From Chloroflexota bacterium (lineage in GTDB: Bacteria > Chloroflexota > Ktedonobacteria > Ktedonobacterales > Ktedonobacteraceae): DNA of 36,990 nt. Under the pieces are notes generated by a model. It searched no databases. It was not told the DNA's origin and saw nothing but the letters and a program-made list of their open reading frames with translations. The DNA is taken from contig CADDYT010000061.1 in the NCBI GenBank assembly GCA_902810755.1, positions 1-36,990 on the forward strand, written 5' to 3'. A program made the position numbers and the translations under genes. Positions 17,601 to 25,832 of the stretch are shown one piece after another; positions within the stretch are counted from its first letter, which is position 1, and every line of letters begins with the position of its first letter.

Positions 17601-17618
17601 GTACAGTTGACACTGTAC
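17601..17618. repeat. 18-bp dyad, possible operator
   Basis: GTACAGT-TGAC-ACTGTAC: perfect 7-bp arms with a 4-nt spacer, in the divergent gap between the permease and the APS-kinase-like gene. The size and symmetry are those of a dimeric repressor site. The hexamer TTGACA sits in its middle, so a bound protein could block a -35. No cognate regulator is visible. Confidence 0.4.
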
Positions 17619-17752
17619 AGCGCGTCGCGTTCCTGCTATCCTTAAAGCAAGCTCAACCTGTTGAAAACAGACCCTCAGGCGAACCTGTCCCATCGCATTC
17701 TGGAATGGACAAGTTCTTTGCGTATAAGACAGGACTCCAGGACAGGGATAAC

Positions 17753-17781
17753 TTGCCAGTCGCTGGAAGGCAGGGTACAAT
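17753..17781 (+). promoter_or_regulatory. Sigma-70-type promoter for the APS-kinase-like gene
   Basis: TTGCCA, a 17-nt spacer and TACAAT, about 82 nt before the ATG at 17863. Each hexamer differs from consensus by one or two bases and spacing is ideal. Confidence 0.6.
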
Positions 17782-17862
17782 GAAAGAGGAAGCTTCCTGT
17801 AGCTGATCGGCTCTCAGTTGTTCTCCGTGACGATTCTGTGATCTGTGGGAGGAGCGTCTGGC

Positions 17863-18534
17863 ATGGCTGAACACTCGCATCCCCTGTTCCGGGATATTTC
17901 CGGCTGGTCTACCATCTCGGCACAGCATGGCAGCAGCTTTACGCTCTGGTTTACGGGGCTGGCGGGAACCGGCAAGACGACGCTGGCCGGGCTGGTCTGC
18001 AAAGCACTGCTGGCACGAGGCTATAAGGCTGAGATTATCGACACACGCGCGCTGGCCCGCTGGCTGAAACAGGAACTGCACATCGACGAGCATATGCCGG
18101 AGGAGGCGAGCCATACACTGGGCTATGATGCATTTATCACCTATATCTGCACCATCCTGGCGCGCAATGGCGTCATCTCTCTCACTCCGGCCATCTCTCC
18201 CCACCGCCAGGCGCGTATCCACGCCCGCGAACACCTTCCCCACTTCATCGAGATTTACCTGCACTGCTCATCGCAGCAACGCGAGGCGCGCAGACGCAAG
18301 AACGAGAACATCTCCGTTGCCGCCAAACTCGCCGAAGCCATCTATGAGCCACCACTATGCCCTGAATTGAGCATTGATACGACCGCCGAATCGGCAGAAC
18401 GCAGCGCCCTGCGCATCCTCGATTACCTCGAACAACACGGCTATATCGCCCCCCTCTGGGAAGCCGCAGAGATGGACGATGCCGAAATTGCTCTGATCAA
18501 AGCGCGCTTGCAGGCCCTCGGCTACCTGGATTAG
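17863..18534 (+). CDS. APS-kinase-like P-loop protein with altered active site
   Basis: A 223-residue protein resembling adenylylsulfate kinase (CysC). The P-loop GLAGTGKT (32-39) follows FTLWFTGL, and AISPHRQAR (110-118) and FIEIYLHCS match the family's ISPyr..R and FiEvyv segments. The usual LDGDxVR motif is here IIDTRALAR (about 58-66), so the second Asp, a catalytic residue in APS kinases, is Arg62. The Arg that normally begins the next conserved block is also not evident. The protein probably binds ATP but may not phosphorylate APS; a different substrate or a regulatory role is possible. No ATP sulfurylase or sulfate genes are nearby. The start at 17863 follows GGAGG with an 8-11 nt spacer. 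It converges with the lipoprotein gene, 13 nt apart. Confidence 0.75.
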   Translation: MAEHSHPLFRDISGWSTISAQHGSSFTLWFTGLAGTGKTTLAGLVCKALLARGYKAEIIDTRALARWLKQELHIDEHMPEEASHTLGYDAFITYICTILARNGVISLTPAISPHRQARIHAREHLPHFIEIYLHCSSQQREARRRKNENISVAAKLAEAIYEPPLCPELSIDTTAESAERSALRILDYLEQHGYIAPLWEAAEMDDAEIALIKARLQALGYLD

Positions 18535-18547
18535 GGTTTGCTATCCC

Positions 18548-20053
18548 CTACGAAATCGGCACGGGATTTTTCATATACAGCCCGACAAAGATGCGCAGGT
18601 AGCCGCCATCGTCGTCGGGATAGGCGCTTTGATGGTTATTGCAGGCGTTGCACTCATAGGTGCTGATGGGAGCCGGGTTGGTCACGCCATCGTGCCGGGC
18701 GTCGATGTTCATGGTGCCATAGTTGCCAGGACCGAAAAGGACGGCGATGATACCGGCGGCGGCAAAACTGCGCACGTTGCCCAGGATGTATTCGGCACGA
18801 TTATCCTGGTAGTGGCCGGGCGAATTGTTCATCGTATCAAAATACTGGTTGCCCATCGGCACCTGCCACATGACTATACGCCGATGGGTATCCTGGCTGA
18901 GATAGCCGATAAATTGCAGATAGCGGGAGAAATTGGGGAAGGTGCGGTTATAGCGATCCCACCAGCCGCGACCGCCGGGCTGGCCGGAGTCAAAATCGGC
19001 CACATCATTGGAAATCACATCCCAGCTTGAGACTCCCGACGGGTTGCCAACAATGCCGGCGCTATTCAGGAATGCCGCTTCACGCTGCGCTACCCCGGCC
19101 ACGTTGAGGGAAGCGCCGGTATAGGTGGCAATGTCGATACCGGCGGCCCACGTCGAGGCATGCAGGGCCAGAATGGCATTGCGAGCATACTTATCCCGCA
19201 TATGCAGCAGCGCCCAGGCGAATCCCTGCGCGTTATTGGGAAAACCGGCAGCATCGGCAAAGCCGGAAGAACTGACGCTGGCCGGGACACTGGCGGCGTT
19301 ATTGCTGCCATTGGAGGCATTTTGCAGGAACCCCCACAGGTCCGGCTCAACAATCACCAGCACAGGCTTGCCAAAGGCAGCAATCTTTTGCAGCATCAGC
19401 ACCCAGTTGCCAAAGTAGGCTTTCATCGTTGCCCCATCTTTCAGGTTTCCCGTGTCCTGACCAATGTTATTGCCGCCACAGGAACTGCCAGGGTTGGGGC
19501 CGTTGGAGAGGCACATCTCATAGTACACAAAAACCGGCATATAGCCATGCTGCGCGCTCTCCTGCATGTAATTGGTGGCGAACTGACCCGGCGGCGAGTT
19601 CCACGTCTCCCACCCGCGCCCGGTATTGACGCCGCCGGTAAGATACTGATAACGGAAAGCATACGCGGTTCCGTTCTGACTGCGCATCTGATCGAGCAGG
19701 TAGGCGCTTCCAGACGGACTCATCACGCCAAAGCTGAAATAATGGGGAAAGGCTGAAGGAATCCCGCCATTACCGGGTGGAACCGGGCCGGGTGGCGTAC
19801 CGGGTGAAGGGGTAGAGCCTCCCGACGTTGTCGGCGTGGAAGATGGGTGTACTCCCGGCGTCTGTCCTGACACAGACGGCGTACCGCTCTGTGCCGGTAA
19901 AGTTAAACTTTGCGATGAATTTGACCGATCAACTTCTATTTTCGGGTGCGGTGTATTCACGCTCGCATTGCCACAGGCGGAGACGAAGATCAGGAAACAG
20001 ACACAGATACATGTCCAGCGAATAAGATAATCCCTCAAATGACGAGTTCTCAT
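18548..20053 (-). CDS. Secreted lipoprotein, possibly glycoside-hydrolase-like
   Basis: A 501-residue exported protein. The N-terminus has basic residues, a hydrophobic core and a lipobox (LIFVSACG), so it is probably anchored by a lipidated Cys near residue 27. Residues about 35-100 are a Ser/Thr/Pro/Gly-rich linker. The remaining 400 residues look like one large globular domain rich in Trp, Tyr and Gly, with alternating strands such as YMPVFVYYEMC, PVLVIVEPDLWGF, NAILALHASTWAAGID and RIVMWQVPMGNQY. This is a TIM-barrel-like pattern seen in glycoside hydrolases, where E in VIVEPDLWG would be a candidate catalytic acid. A C-terminal ECNACN segment has paired cysteines. I do not recognise the family with certainty. 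AGAGGGG precedes the ATG; MurD lies 147 nt upstream on the same strand. Confidence 0.7.
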   Translation of the reverse strand: MRTRHLRDYLIRWTCICVCFLIFVSACGNASVNTPHPKIEVDRSNSSQSLTLPAQSGTPSVSGQTPGVHPSSTPTTSGGSTPSPGTPPGPVPPGNGGIPSAFPHYFSFGVMSPSGSAYLLDQMRSQNGTAYAFRYQYLTGGVNTGRGWETWNSPPGQFATNYMQESAQHGYMPVFVYYEMCLSNGPNPGSSCGGNNIGQDTGNLKDGATMKAYFGNWVLMLQKIAAFGKPVLVIVEPDLWGFLQNASNGSNNAASVPASVSSSGFADAAGFPNNAQGFAWALLHMRDKYARNAILALHASTWAAGIDIATYTGASLNVAGVAQREAAFLNSAGIVGNPSGVSSWDVISNDVADFDSGQPGGRGWWDRYNRTFPNFSRYLQFIGYLSQDTHRRIVMWQVPMGNQYFDTMNNSPGHYQDNRAEYILGNVRSFAAAGIIAVLFGPGNYGTMNIDARHDGVTNPAPISTYECNACNNHQSAYPDDDGGYLRIFVGLYMKNPVPIS

Positions 20054-20200
20054 GCATTCCCCTCTGATTTCTAAGATACACTTCCTCCCACGTGTAGTAT
20101 AACTGATAGGTCGGTATGAAAGTCATCAATATAGGAAGTTTGGGGGAACAGGGGTACTTCTTTCTGCTGAGGCCCACAAAGCGTATGGAGAGCGCGGCAG

Positions 20201-21562
20201 CTATTGTTGCAACTGCTGCACGTAAGAGATAAACTGGTTGCCCCGGTCGAACTCGTTGAGGAACATGCCGAAGCTGGTGTAGCCGGGGGAGAAGAGCAGG
20301 ACATCGCCGGGAGAAGTGAGGGCAACGGCAGCATCCATCGCCTGCGTAAAGTTCGCGAAGACGCCACGTACAGGGTTGGGCAGGCCCTGCTTCTGCGCCT
20401 GCTCCTCAAGGGCCTGAAGCAATTCATCGGTGCCGGAACCCTGGAGCAAGATGACATCGCGGCAGCGGCGTACAATCGTCTCCGGCCAATCCTCCAGGGG
20501 CAGATGCTTGGTATTGCCACCGGCAACCAGCACCAGAGGCCCGGCAAAAGCCTCCAGGGCAACGCGCCCGGCAACCGGGGTTGTGCTGGTGCTATCATTG
20601 ATGTAGCGCACCCCACGCACGACAGCAACCTCCTGCAAGCGATGCGCCACCCCACGAAACTCGCGCACCACCTCACTCATTGCATCGTCCGACACACCTA
20701 GCAGGCGGGCTGTGGTCGTAGCCAGCAGAATATTTTCCAGATTATGCCTGCCAACCAGCGGCGTCTCGCGGAAGAGCAGCGGGGAAATATCCGTCGAGCC
20801 GCGCGCAAAACTGCCGCCGCGTTCAAGGCTGGTAAACCAGACGCGGCCCGGAGCCTCCTCGCCGAAACGGCGCGTCCAGGGATTGTCATAGTTGAAGATC
20901 GCCAGATCGCTGGCTCGCTGATGACGAAAAATATTGGCCTTCGCCGCCGCATACTCCTCCATGCCGCTATATGTATTGAGATGGTCGGGGTAGACGTTGG
21001 TCATCACGGCAACCTGCGGGCTGATGGCATGGGGAGCCAGGCCCTCAAGTTGCCAGCTAGACAGTTCCAGCACCACCAGTGTTTCCGGGGTGATCTGAGG
21101 CAGCAGAGAGAGCGTCTCCACTCCCGCCACATTGCCCCCCAGCACGGTAGGCGCGCCACTGGCTCTGAGTATTTCGTAAATGAGCGTGCTGGTCGTCGTT
21201 TTGCCCCGCGTACCGGTAATGCCGATGATACGCGCCGGGCAGGCGAGGAAAAAGAGCGCAATCTCCATCTCGATCTGCGCGCCATGCTCCCTCGCCAGTC
21301 GCAGGTAGGGCGATGAAAGCGGGACGCCGGGGTTGCGAATGACCATCTCAGCCCACAGAAAATCCTCTTCCCGGTGTTCGCCAAGCACAAACTCAATGGG
21401 CAAACCTGCCAGCGCCCGCACGCTGGGGGCCAGCACCTCCGGCGATTTCATATCCGTCACCCGCACCAGCGCGCCCTGCTGCGCCGCGTAGCGAGCCGCC
21501 GCCATACCTGAGCCTTGCAACCCCAGCCCCATCACCAGCACACGCCTGCCATGAAGATCCAT
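20201..21562 (-). CDS. murD: UDP-N-acetylmuramoyl-L-alanine--D-glutamate ligase
   Basis: A 453-residue cytoplasmic Mur ligase that adds D-glutamate to UDP-MurNAc-L-Ala in peptidoglycan synthesis. The N-terminal domain is Rossmann-like (VLVMGLGLQGSGMAAARYA). The ATP-binding loop is GITGTRGKTTTSTL (about 114-127, with Arg in place of the common Asn). Then come TNVYPDHLNTYSGMEEYAAAK, HNLENILLA and the C-terminal domain YINDSTSTTPVA with LVLVAGGNTKHLP, all diagnostic of MurD. I start at MDLHGRRVLV (21562); an upstream GTG at 21592 has no visible ribosome site. The gene is isolated, not in the usual dcw cluster. A good promoter lies at 21617-21645. Confidence 0.9.
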   Translation of the reverse strand: MDLHGRRVLVMGLGLQGSGMAAARYAAQQGALVRVTDMKSPEVLAPSVRALAGLPIEFVLGEHREEDFLWAEMVIRNPGVPLSSPYLRLAREHGAQIEMEIALFFLACPARIIGITGTRGKTTTSTLIYEILRASGAPTVLGGNVAGVETLSLLPQITPETLVVLELSSWQLEGLAPHAISPQVAVMTNVYPDHLNTYSGMEEYAAAKANIFRHQRASDLAIFNYDNPWTRRFGEEAPGRVWFTSLERGGSFARGSTDISPLLFRETPLVGRHNLENILLATTTARLLGVSDDAMSEVVREFRGVAHRLQEVAVVRGVRYINDSTSTTPVAGRVALEAFAGPLVLVAGGNTKHLPLEDWPETIVRRCRDVILLQGSGTDELLQALEEQAQKQGLPNPVRGVFANFTQAMDAAVALTSPGDVLLFSPGYTSFGMFLNEFDRGNQFISYVQQLQQ

Positions 21563-21616
21563 AACCGCTTGCCTCTCTTCACACAGATTCACGAGATACG
21601 CTTATTCGATGCGGTC

Positions 21617-21645
21617 ATCATAACAGAACTGGCAAGGTTGGGCAA
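21617..21645 (-). promoter_or_regulatory. Sigma-70-type promoter for murD
   Basis: On the minus strand, TTGCCC, a 17-nt spacer and TATGAT, with the predicted start about 48 nt before the murD ATG. Both hexamers match consensus at four to five of six bases. Confidence 0.55.
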
Positions 21646-21680
21646 TTGTATGCTACTACCCGGCTGACAGCAAGTAATGG

Positions 21681-21956
21681 TTACTTTCTACCAGTCTGCC
21701 CACCTGCGCCACCCTCTTCGAAGGTGTTGGTGGAGTAGCTGATGCTCTCGACGTTAGGAGCGTTGCCAGCCTCTTCCAGCAGCGTCTCCTCTTCGGGTTT
21801 AAGCGCGCGCGGCAGCCGCACCTGAGCAACCGTGTAGAAGTACGTTCTGGTGAACATCCACTGCCACCAGGGAGCAAGCGTGTAGAGTTCTTCCGGTACC
21901 TCTTCTTCCAGCTCGCTTTTCACCACTTCGATCACGGTAAATTCAGTCTGAGCCAT
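21681..21956 (-). CDS. Small acidic protein of unknown function
   Basis: A 91-residue protein I do not recognise. It contains a Glu-rich N-terminal stretch (SELEEEVPEELYTLAP), an aromatic core (WWQWMFTRTYFYTVAQVRLP) and a Gly-rich tail. No signal peptide or membrane helix is evident. I choose the second ATG (21956) because AGAGG stands 9 nt upstream; the first ATG (21965) directly abuts that site. The gene is divergent from the large histidine kinase and shares a promoter region with a 10-bp inverted repeat (21990-22048). Confidence 0.65.
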   Translation of the reverse strand: MAQTEFTVIEVVKSELEEEVPEELYTLAPWWQWMFTRTYFYTVAQVRLPRALKPEEETLLEEAGNAPNVESISYSTNTFEEGGAGGQTGRK

Positions 21957-21989
21957 GATATTCATCCTCTTTCTCTTCTCTTTTTTTCA

Positions 21990-22048
21990 CCTGTCAGAGT
22001 TCCATAATAAACACGATAGGGCTAGCAAAAAAGATAATCTCTGACAGG
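21990..22048. repeat. Inverted repeat in the divergent promoter region
   Basis: CCTGTCAGAG at 21990-21999 and its exact reverse complement CTCTGACAGG at 22039-22048, separated by 39 nt. The right arm contains the -35 (CTGACA) of the histidine-kinase promoter, and the left arm presents the same CTGACA on the opposite strand. It may be a pair of sites for one regulator governing both divergent genes. Confidence 0.6.
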
Positions 22049-22069
22049 GAAGAGAAAAAGCTGTATAAT
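22041..22069 (+). promoter_or_regulatory. Sigma-70-type promoter for the histidine kinase operon
   Basis: CTGACA, a 17-nt spacer and a perfect TATAAT, 85 nt upstream of the kinase ATG. This is the best consensus promoter in the window. Confidence 0.72.
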
Positions 22070-22154
22070 AGAGATAGAAATGGCTTTGTTTATGTAACAG
22101 GCGAACAGCGTTTCATAACGTGTCTCTGCTGAGTAACTAGAAATCGCATGGCGC

Positions 22155-24890
22155 ATGGTGCCGGAACCGACTGTGCAACTCGAATATATTCTGAAGCGCC
22201 TGCAAATCGGGGCTGCTCTACTCGACTGTGCCGATTTGCGCTGCCTGTATGCCAATCCCTACCTGCTCTCGCTGCTCGACGAACCCTGGCGTTCTAAGGG
22301 CGTCAATGGACGTAAGGTAGAAGAGGTCGTTTCCCCGGAACTCGCCAGCATCGCCCGCTCGGTACTGGAGCAGGTACGCGCAACAGGGCAGCGTGTTACC
22401 TGCGAGGCCCTTCCCTATGAGGGCTTCCTGCAAAGCCGGGGGCGCACCTACTGGAAAGTAGGCATTGAGCGCGTGGACAACCTGGAAAACCCACACGAAA
22501 GCCCCATGTTGCTGGTGACAATCGAAGATGTGACCAGGCAGGCGCGCTCAGATCTGTACACAAAGGCCGTCCATTACATCTCCTCGGCCATCGCCAGCCC
22601 CTACGCGCTGCCGCTGGTGCTTGACCGCATCTTGCAGGCCGTCCACGAGATGGTCGGCTCGACACGCTGCGCCATCCTGCTCATCGACCACATGGATCCG
22701 GTCTACGAGGAACAACTTCAACTGGCAGCATGGGGGAAAGGGAGCGGCATCGAGACTGCTCCTTCTGTGAGAATCGCTGCGCAGCGCGGCATTCACCAGC
22801 TTTCCTACAACTGGCGTCCGCTGCTCAGCGAGCGGTTGCTCCTGAGCGACATCATACACAAACCACAGGCGCGGATTATAGAAGATACGCGCACCGTGCC
22901 AGAGATGCAGTTCCCGCTGATTGACGACGAGGGAAAGCCGTATCGCCCCGGCTCGGTGCTAAGCGTACCAATCTTTGAACCCGCCTTCGACATACAAGAG
23001 GCAGGCTTCACAGGAAATGGCAAACACAGTGTCGAGGCAAAAGGGCAGGTGCTGGGAACGATTGAGGTCTATCACCGGGGCGCGAGGGGCTTTCCGGCGG
23101 AAGAGGTGGCGCTGCTGGGCCAGTTCGCCCGGCAGGCCGGTCTGGCCATCTACACCACGCGGCTCCTGCGCAGCATTGACCGGCTGGCGCGAGTCGCCAG
23201 TCGCAACGTCCGCCAGCGCGAAAACGTCATGCAGGCCATCCCCGACGGCGTGATTATCTATGATGCGCGCTGGCGAGTAGTCGAGATCAACCAGGCTGTG
23301 CGCAGGCTGTTCGGCTGGTCTGATGAGGTGATCGGGCTGCCCGTGACGGAAGTCATGGCGCGCAGCAAAGCACAGCTCCTCGGCGATGAAATTGCGCCCT
23401 CCGATCTGGTAGCAAGACTTGAGCGGCACGCGCTGGAGGGCAAAATCGATGAGTTAAAGCTCATCAGCGCGGAGGGTGAAGCCTGTACCATGCGCCGCTC
23501 GCAAGCTCCCATTCACGACGAACTGGGCAATATCTTCGCCTTTGTCGTTGTCTATCACGACGTAACCGAACAGGCGGCGGCGCGCGAACGCATCGAGATT
23601 GAAGTGAAGAATCGCACCGCCGAACTGGCGCAGCGCAACGCGGCCCTGCAAGCGGCCAGAATAGCACAGGAACTGGCGAGCAAACGCCTGAAACTCCTGT
23701 TGGAACGCTTGCCCTCCGGTGTCATGCTCATTGAGGCCGCAAATAAGAGCATTAGCATCATCAACCATGTCCAGATTCAACTCTTGCAGCGTATGGGCCT
23801 CCTGTCGGAACTTGATGAGAACCTCAGCACCGACCAGGCTATGCAACGGCTTCCCGCCTCCAGTATCGAGGAGATTTTACGCCCGCTCTCGCTCTACAGG
23901 CCATCCGGGGCGCGCATGCCATACGAAGAACAGCCACTGGCGGTCGCCTTACAGTGTGGAGAGGCCAGAGAGGACGAAATGCTGGTCACGCTGCCGGATG
24001 GACAGCCACTGCACCTGCTGGCGAGCGCGGCCCCTTTATATGACCGCGACGGCAGCATCAGCAGTGTGGTCTCCGTCTGGCACGATATTACACAGATGAA
24101 GATGCTGGAACGGGCGCGCGAAGATTTCTTCACCACTCTTGCGCACGAACTCAAAACGCCGCTTGCCAACATTCGCGCCCACCTGAGCGCGCTGCAAACC
24201 CGTGACCTTGAATGGACGGTCGAGGAGCAACTCAAGTTTCTCCAGACAGCCGACGAGCAGGTAGAGCGACTGGCAAACATGATTAACTACTTCCTGGACG
24301 CTTCCCGCGTCGAGGCGGGGGCGCTGCGCCTGGAACTCGAACCCATTCTGCTGCCAGAACTGTTTGAAGATTTGCAAGACCGCCTGCAAGCCTTGATCGA
24401 TGCTTCGGGCCGCCGCCTGGAGATCGTACTGCCCCCGCACTTGCCCGCCGTCATGGCCGACTACGAACTGATTATAAACGTGCTGACAAACTTATTGAGC
24501 AACGCTTTCCGCTACGCTCCTGAAGGAGATACGGTACGTATTGAGGTCGAGGCCGTTTTTGACGAGCAGGACAGGCGAGCGCACGGGGTCGAGCTGCGCG
24601 TCATCGATCGCGGGCCTGGCATGACGCAAGAGAGGCAGGCAGAATTGTTCACCCGCTTCAGCACGTTCGCCGCGCTGCGCCGCCCGGCAGCCCACCGGCC
24701 CGGACAGCCGGAGAGCGAGCGCAGAACGGGAAGCATGCGCTGGAGTCCGGCCACAGGGCTGGGCCTGTATATCAGCAAAGGCATCATCGAGGCGCATGGC
24801 AGCACGCTACAGGTCAAAAGCAGCCCCGGCGCGGGCGCAGTATTCTCATTTATTCTTGGCACTGTACATACAATGAAAAGAGAAGCATAA
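22155..24890 (+). CDS. Soluble sensor histidine kinase (PAS-GAF-PAS-PAS-HisKA-HATPase)
   Basis: A 911-residue cytoplasmic kinase without membrane helices. Order: PAS-like (about 5-130), GAF-like (about 140-345, with SVPIFEP and LGTIEVYHRGARGFPAEEVALLGQFARQAGLAI), PAS (about 360-480, IPDGVIIYDARWRVVEINQAVRRLFGW), a coiled linker, PAS (about 510-650), then HisKA with the H-box FFTTLAHELKTPLANIR (phospho-acceptor H664) and HATPase_c with N-box NVLTNLLSNAFRYAPEG, D-box VIDRGPGMTQ and G-box TGLGLYISKGIIEAHG. All catalytic boxes are intact. It should autophosphorylate and pass phosphate to the OmpR-type regulator encoded 11 nt downstream. The GAF and PAS domains suggest a cytoplasmic signal (redox, small molecule or light); which one is unknown. 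No strong ribosome site is visible before the chosen ATG, so the start could differ. Confidence 0.92.
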   Translation: MVPEPTVQLEYILKRLQIGAALLDCADLRCLYANPYLLSLLDEPWRSKGVNGRKVEEVVSPELASIARSVLEQVRATGQRVTCEALPYEGFLQSRGRTYWKVGIERVDNLENPHESPMLLVTIEDVTRQARSDLYTKAVHYISSAIASPYALPLVLDRILQAVHEMVGSTRCAILLIDHMDPVYEEQLQLAAWGKGSGIETAPSVRIAAQRGIHQLSYNWRPLLSERLLLSDIIHKPQARIIEDTRTVPEMQFPLIDDEGKPYRPGSVLSVPIFEPAFDIQEAGFTGNGKHSVEAKGQVLGTIEVYHRGARGFPAEEVALLGQFARQAGLAIYTTRLLRSIDRLARVASRNVRQRENVMQAIPDGVIIYDARWRVVEINQAVRRLFGWSDEVIGLPVTEVMARSKAQLLGDEIAPSDLVARLERHALEGKIDELKLISAEGEACTMRRSQAPIHDELGNIFAFVVVYHDVTEQAAARERIEIEVKNRTAELAQRNAALQAARIAQELASKRLKLLLERLPSGVMLIEAANKSISIINHVQIQLLQRMGLLSELDENLSTDQAMQRLPASSIEEILRPLSLYRPSGARMPYEEQPLAVALQCGEAREDEMLVTLPDGQPLHLLASAAPLYDRDGSISSVVSVWHDITQMKMLERAREDFFTTLAHELKTPLANIRAHLSALQTRDLEWTVEEQLKFLQTADEQVERLANMINYFLDASRVEAGALRLELEPILLPELFEDLQDRLQALIDASGRRLEIVLPPHLPAVMADYELIINVLTNLLSNAFRYAPEGDTVRIEVEAVFDEQDRRAHGVELRVIDRGPGMTQERQAELFTRFSTFAALRRPAAHRPGQPESERRTGSMRWSPATGLGLYISKGIIEAHGSTLQVKSSPGAGAVFSFILGTVHTMKREA

Positions 24891-24901
24891 AGAGGGACAC
24901 T

Positions 24902-25651
24902 ATGCCTGCGAACGATAAAAAAACACGGATTCTCTGTGTTGAGGATGACGCGCAGATGCGCGCATTTTTGCTGGCGCAACTGAAGGCGCGCGGCTACTAC
25001 GTGCAGGCCGTGCGTGATGGCGCGCACGGTATCGACCTGGCCGCCATTTTTCAACCCCATCTCGTACTGCTTGATCTTTCACTGCCCACACTTGATGGCC
25101 TCTCCTTCCTGCGCCGCCTGCGTGAATGGAGCCGCGCCCCGGTCATCATTCTCTCGGCACACGATGAAGAACCGGTGAAAGTGAAGGCGCTCGACCAGGG
25201 CGCGGATGATTACCTGACCAAGCCGTTCAGCCTCAACGAACTGCTGGCGCGCGTGCGCGTGGCGCTGCGGCGGGCAGAGGAGACGGAATACCTGCTCAGC
25301 AGCGTCGGCAGAGAGGTACAGCGTCCCCTCTATCGCTGCGGCGGCGAAAATGGCCTGGTGGTCGATTTCGCCCACCGCACTGTGCGCTCCGGCGGCCAGG
25401 AGATTCACCTGACGCCTACCGAATATGACTTGCTGTGCGAGCTTACACGCAACGCCGGCAAAGTGCTTTCACATCGCGATCTGCTCCAGCGCGTCTGGGG
25501 TCCCGATTACCAGGCCGAGAATACCTACCTGCGTACCTTCGTGCGCCACCTGCGCCGCAAATTGGAGCCAGACCCGGCCCAGCCGCGCTTCCTGCTCAAC
25601 GAACTGGGCGTTGGCTACTATGTGCCACCACCCGATCCCCCGGAGTTATAA
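24902..25651 (+). CDS. OmpR/KdpE-type response regulator
   Basis: A 249-residue two-domain regulator. The receiver (about 9-122) has the acidic pair D15-D16, phospho-acceptor D58 in LVLLDLSLP, S85 (ILSAHD) and K107 (LTKPF). A linker of about 30 residues leads to a winged-helix DNA-binding domain (about 148-243) with LTPTEYDLLCELTRNAGKVLSHRDLLQRVWG and a recognition region TYLRTFVRHLRRKLEPD. The GYYV end is typical of KdpE-like regulators. It begins 11 nt after the kinase stop and is its obvious partner. Target promoters are unknown; the dyad at 21990-22048 is a candidate for autoregulation. Confidence 0.93.
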   Translation: MPANDKKTRILCVEDDAQMRAFLLAQLKARGYYVQAVRDGAHGIDLAAIFQPHLVLLDLSLPTLDGLSFLRRLREWSRAPVIILSAHDEEPVKVKALDQGADDYLTKPFSLNELLARVRVALRRAEETEYLLSSVGREVQRPLYRCGGENGLVVDFAHRTVRSGGQEIHLTPTEYDLLCELTRNAGKVLSHRDLLQRVWGPDYQAENTYLRTFVRHLRRKLEPDPAQPRFLLNELGVGYYVPPPDPPEL

Positions 25652-25832
25652 ATACCTCAGCTTTTTTCACACCATTTTCACACACATCGCGAGCAAATTC
25701 ACGCTATTATCACTGCCAGTAGGGTACAATATCGCACAGGAGAGGAGTTGGCCCCTCTCCCTGGAGCTTCATTAGAACAGCCATCACGCGCGGCCAGCAC
25801 AGCCACGCGGGAACGGATGCAGGTAAGGAAGC

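Larger units (their letters stand above)
17303..17862. other. 560-nt divergent intergenic region (permease / P-loop kinase)
   Basis: No gene is convincing here. On the minus strand the roughly 250-nt leader of the permease contains short hairpins (for example AAAGG-AGAC-CCTTT), but I do not recognise a known riboswitch or T-box in it. A possible minus-strand -10 (TATACT) lies near 17505. A dyad at 17601-17618 and a plus-strand promoter at 17753 lie further right. Confidence 0.45.

Noticed and set aside
17653..18264. Reverse-strand 203-codon reading across the APS-kinase-like gene
   Set aside because: Shadow of a frame with a P-loop, promoter and ribosome site on the plus strand.
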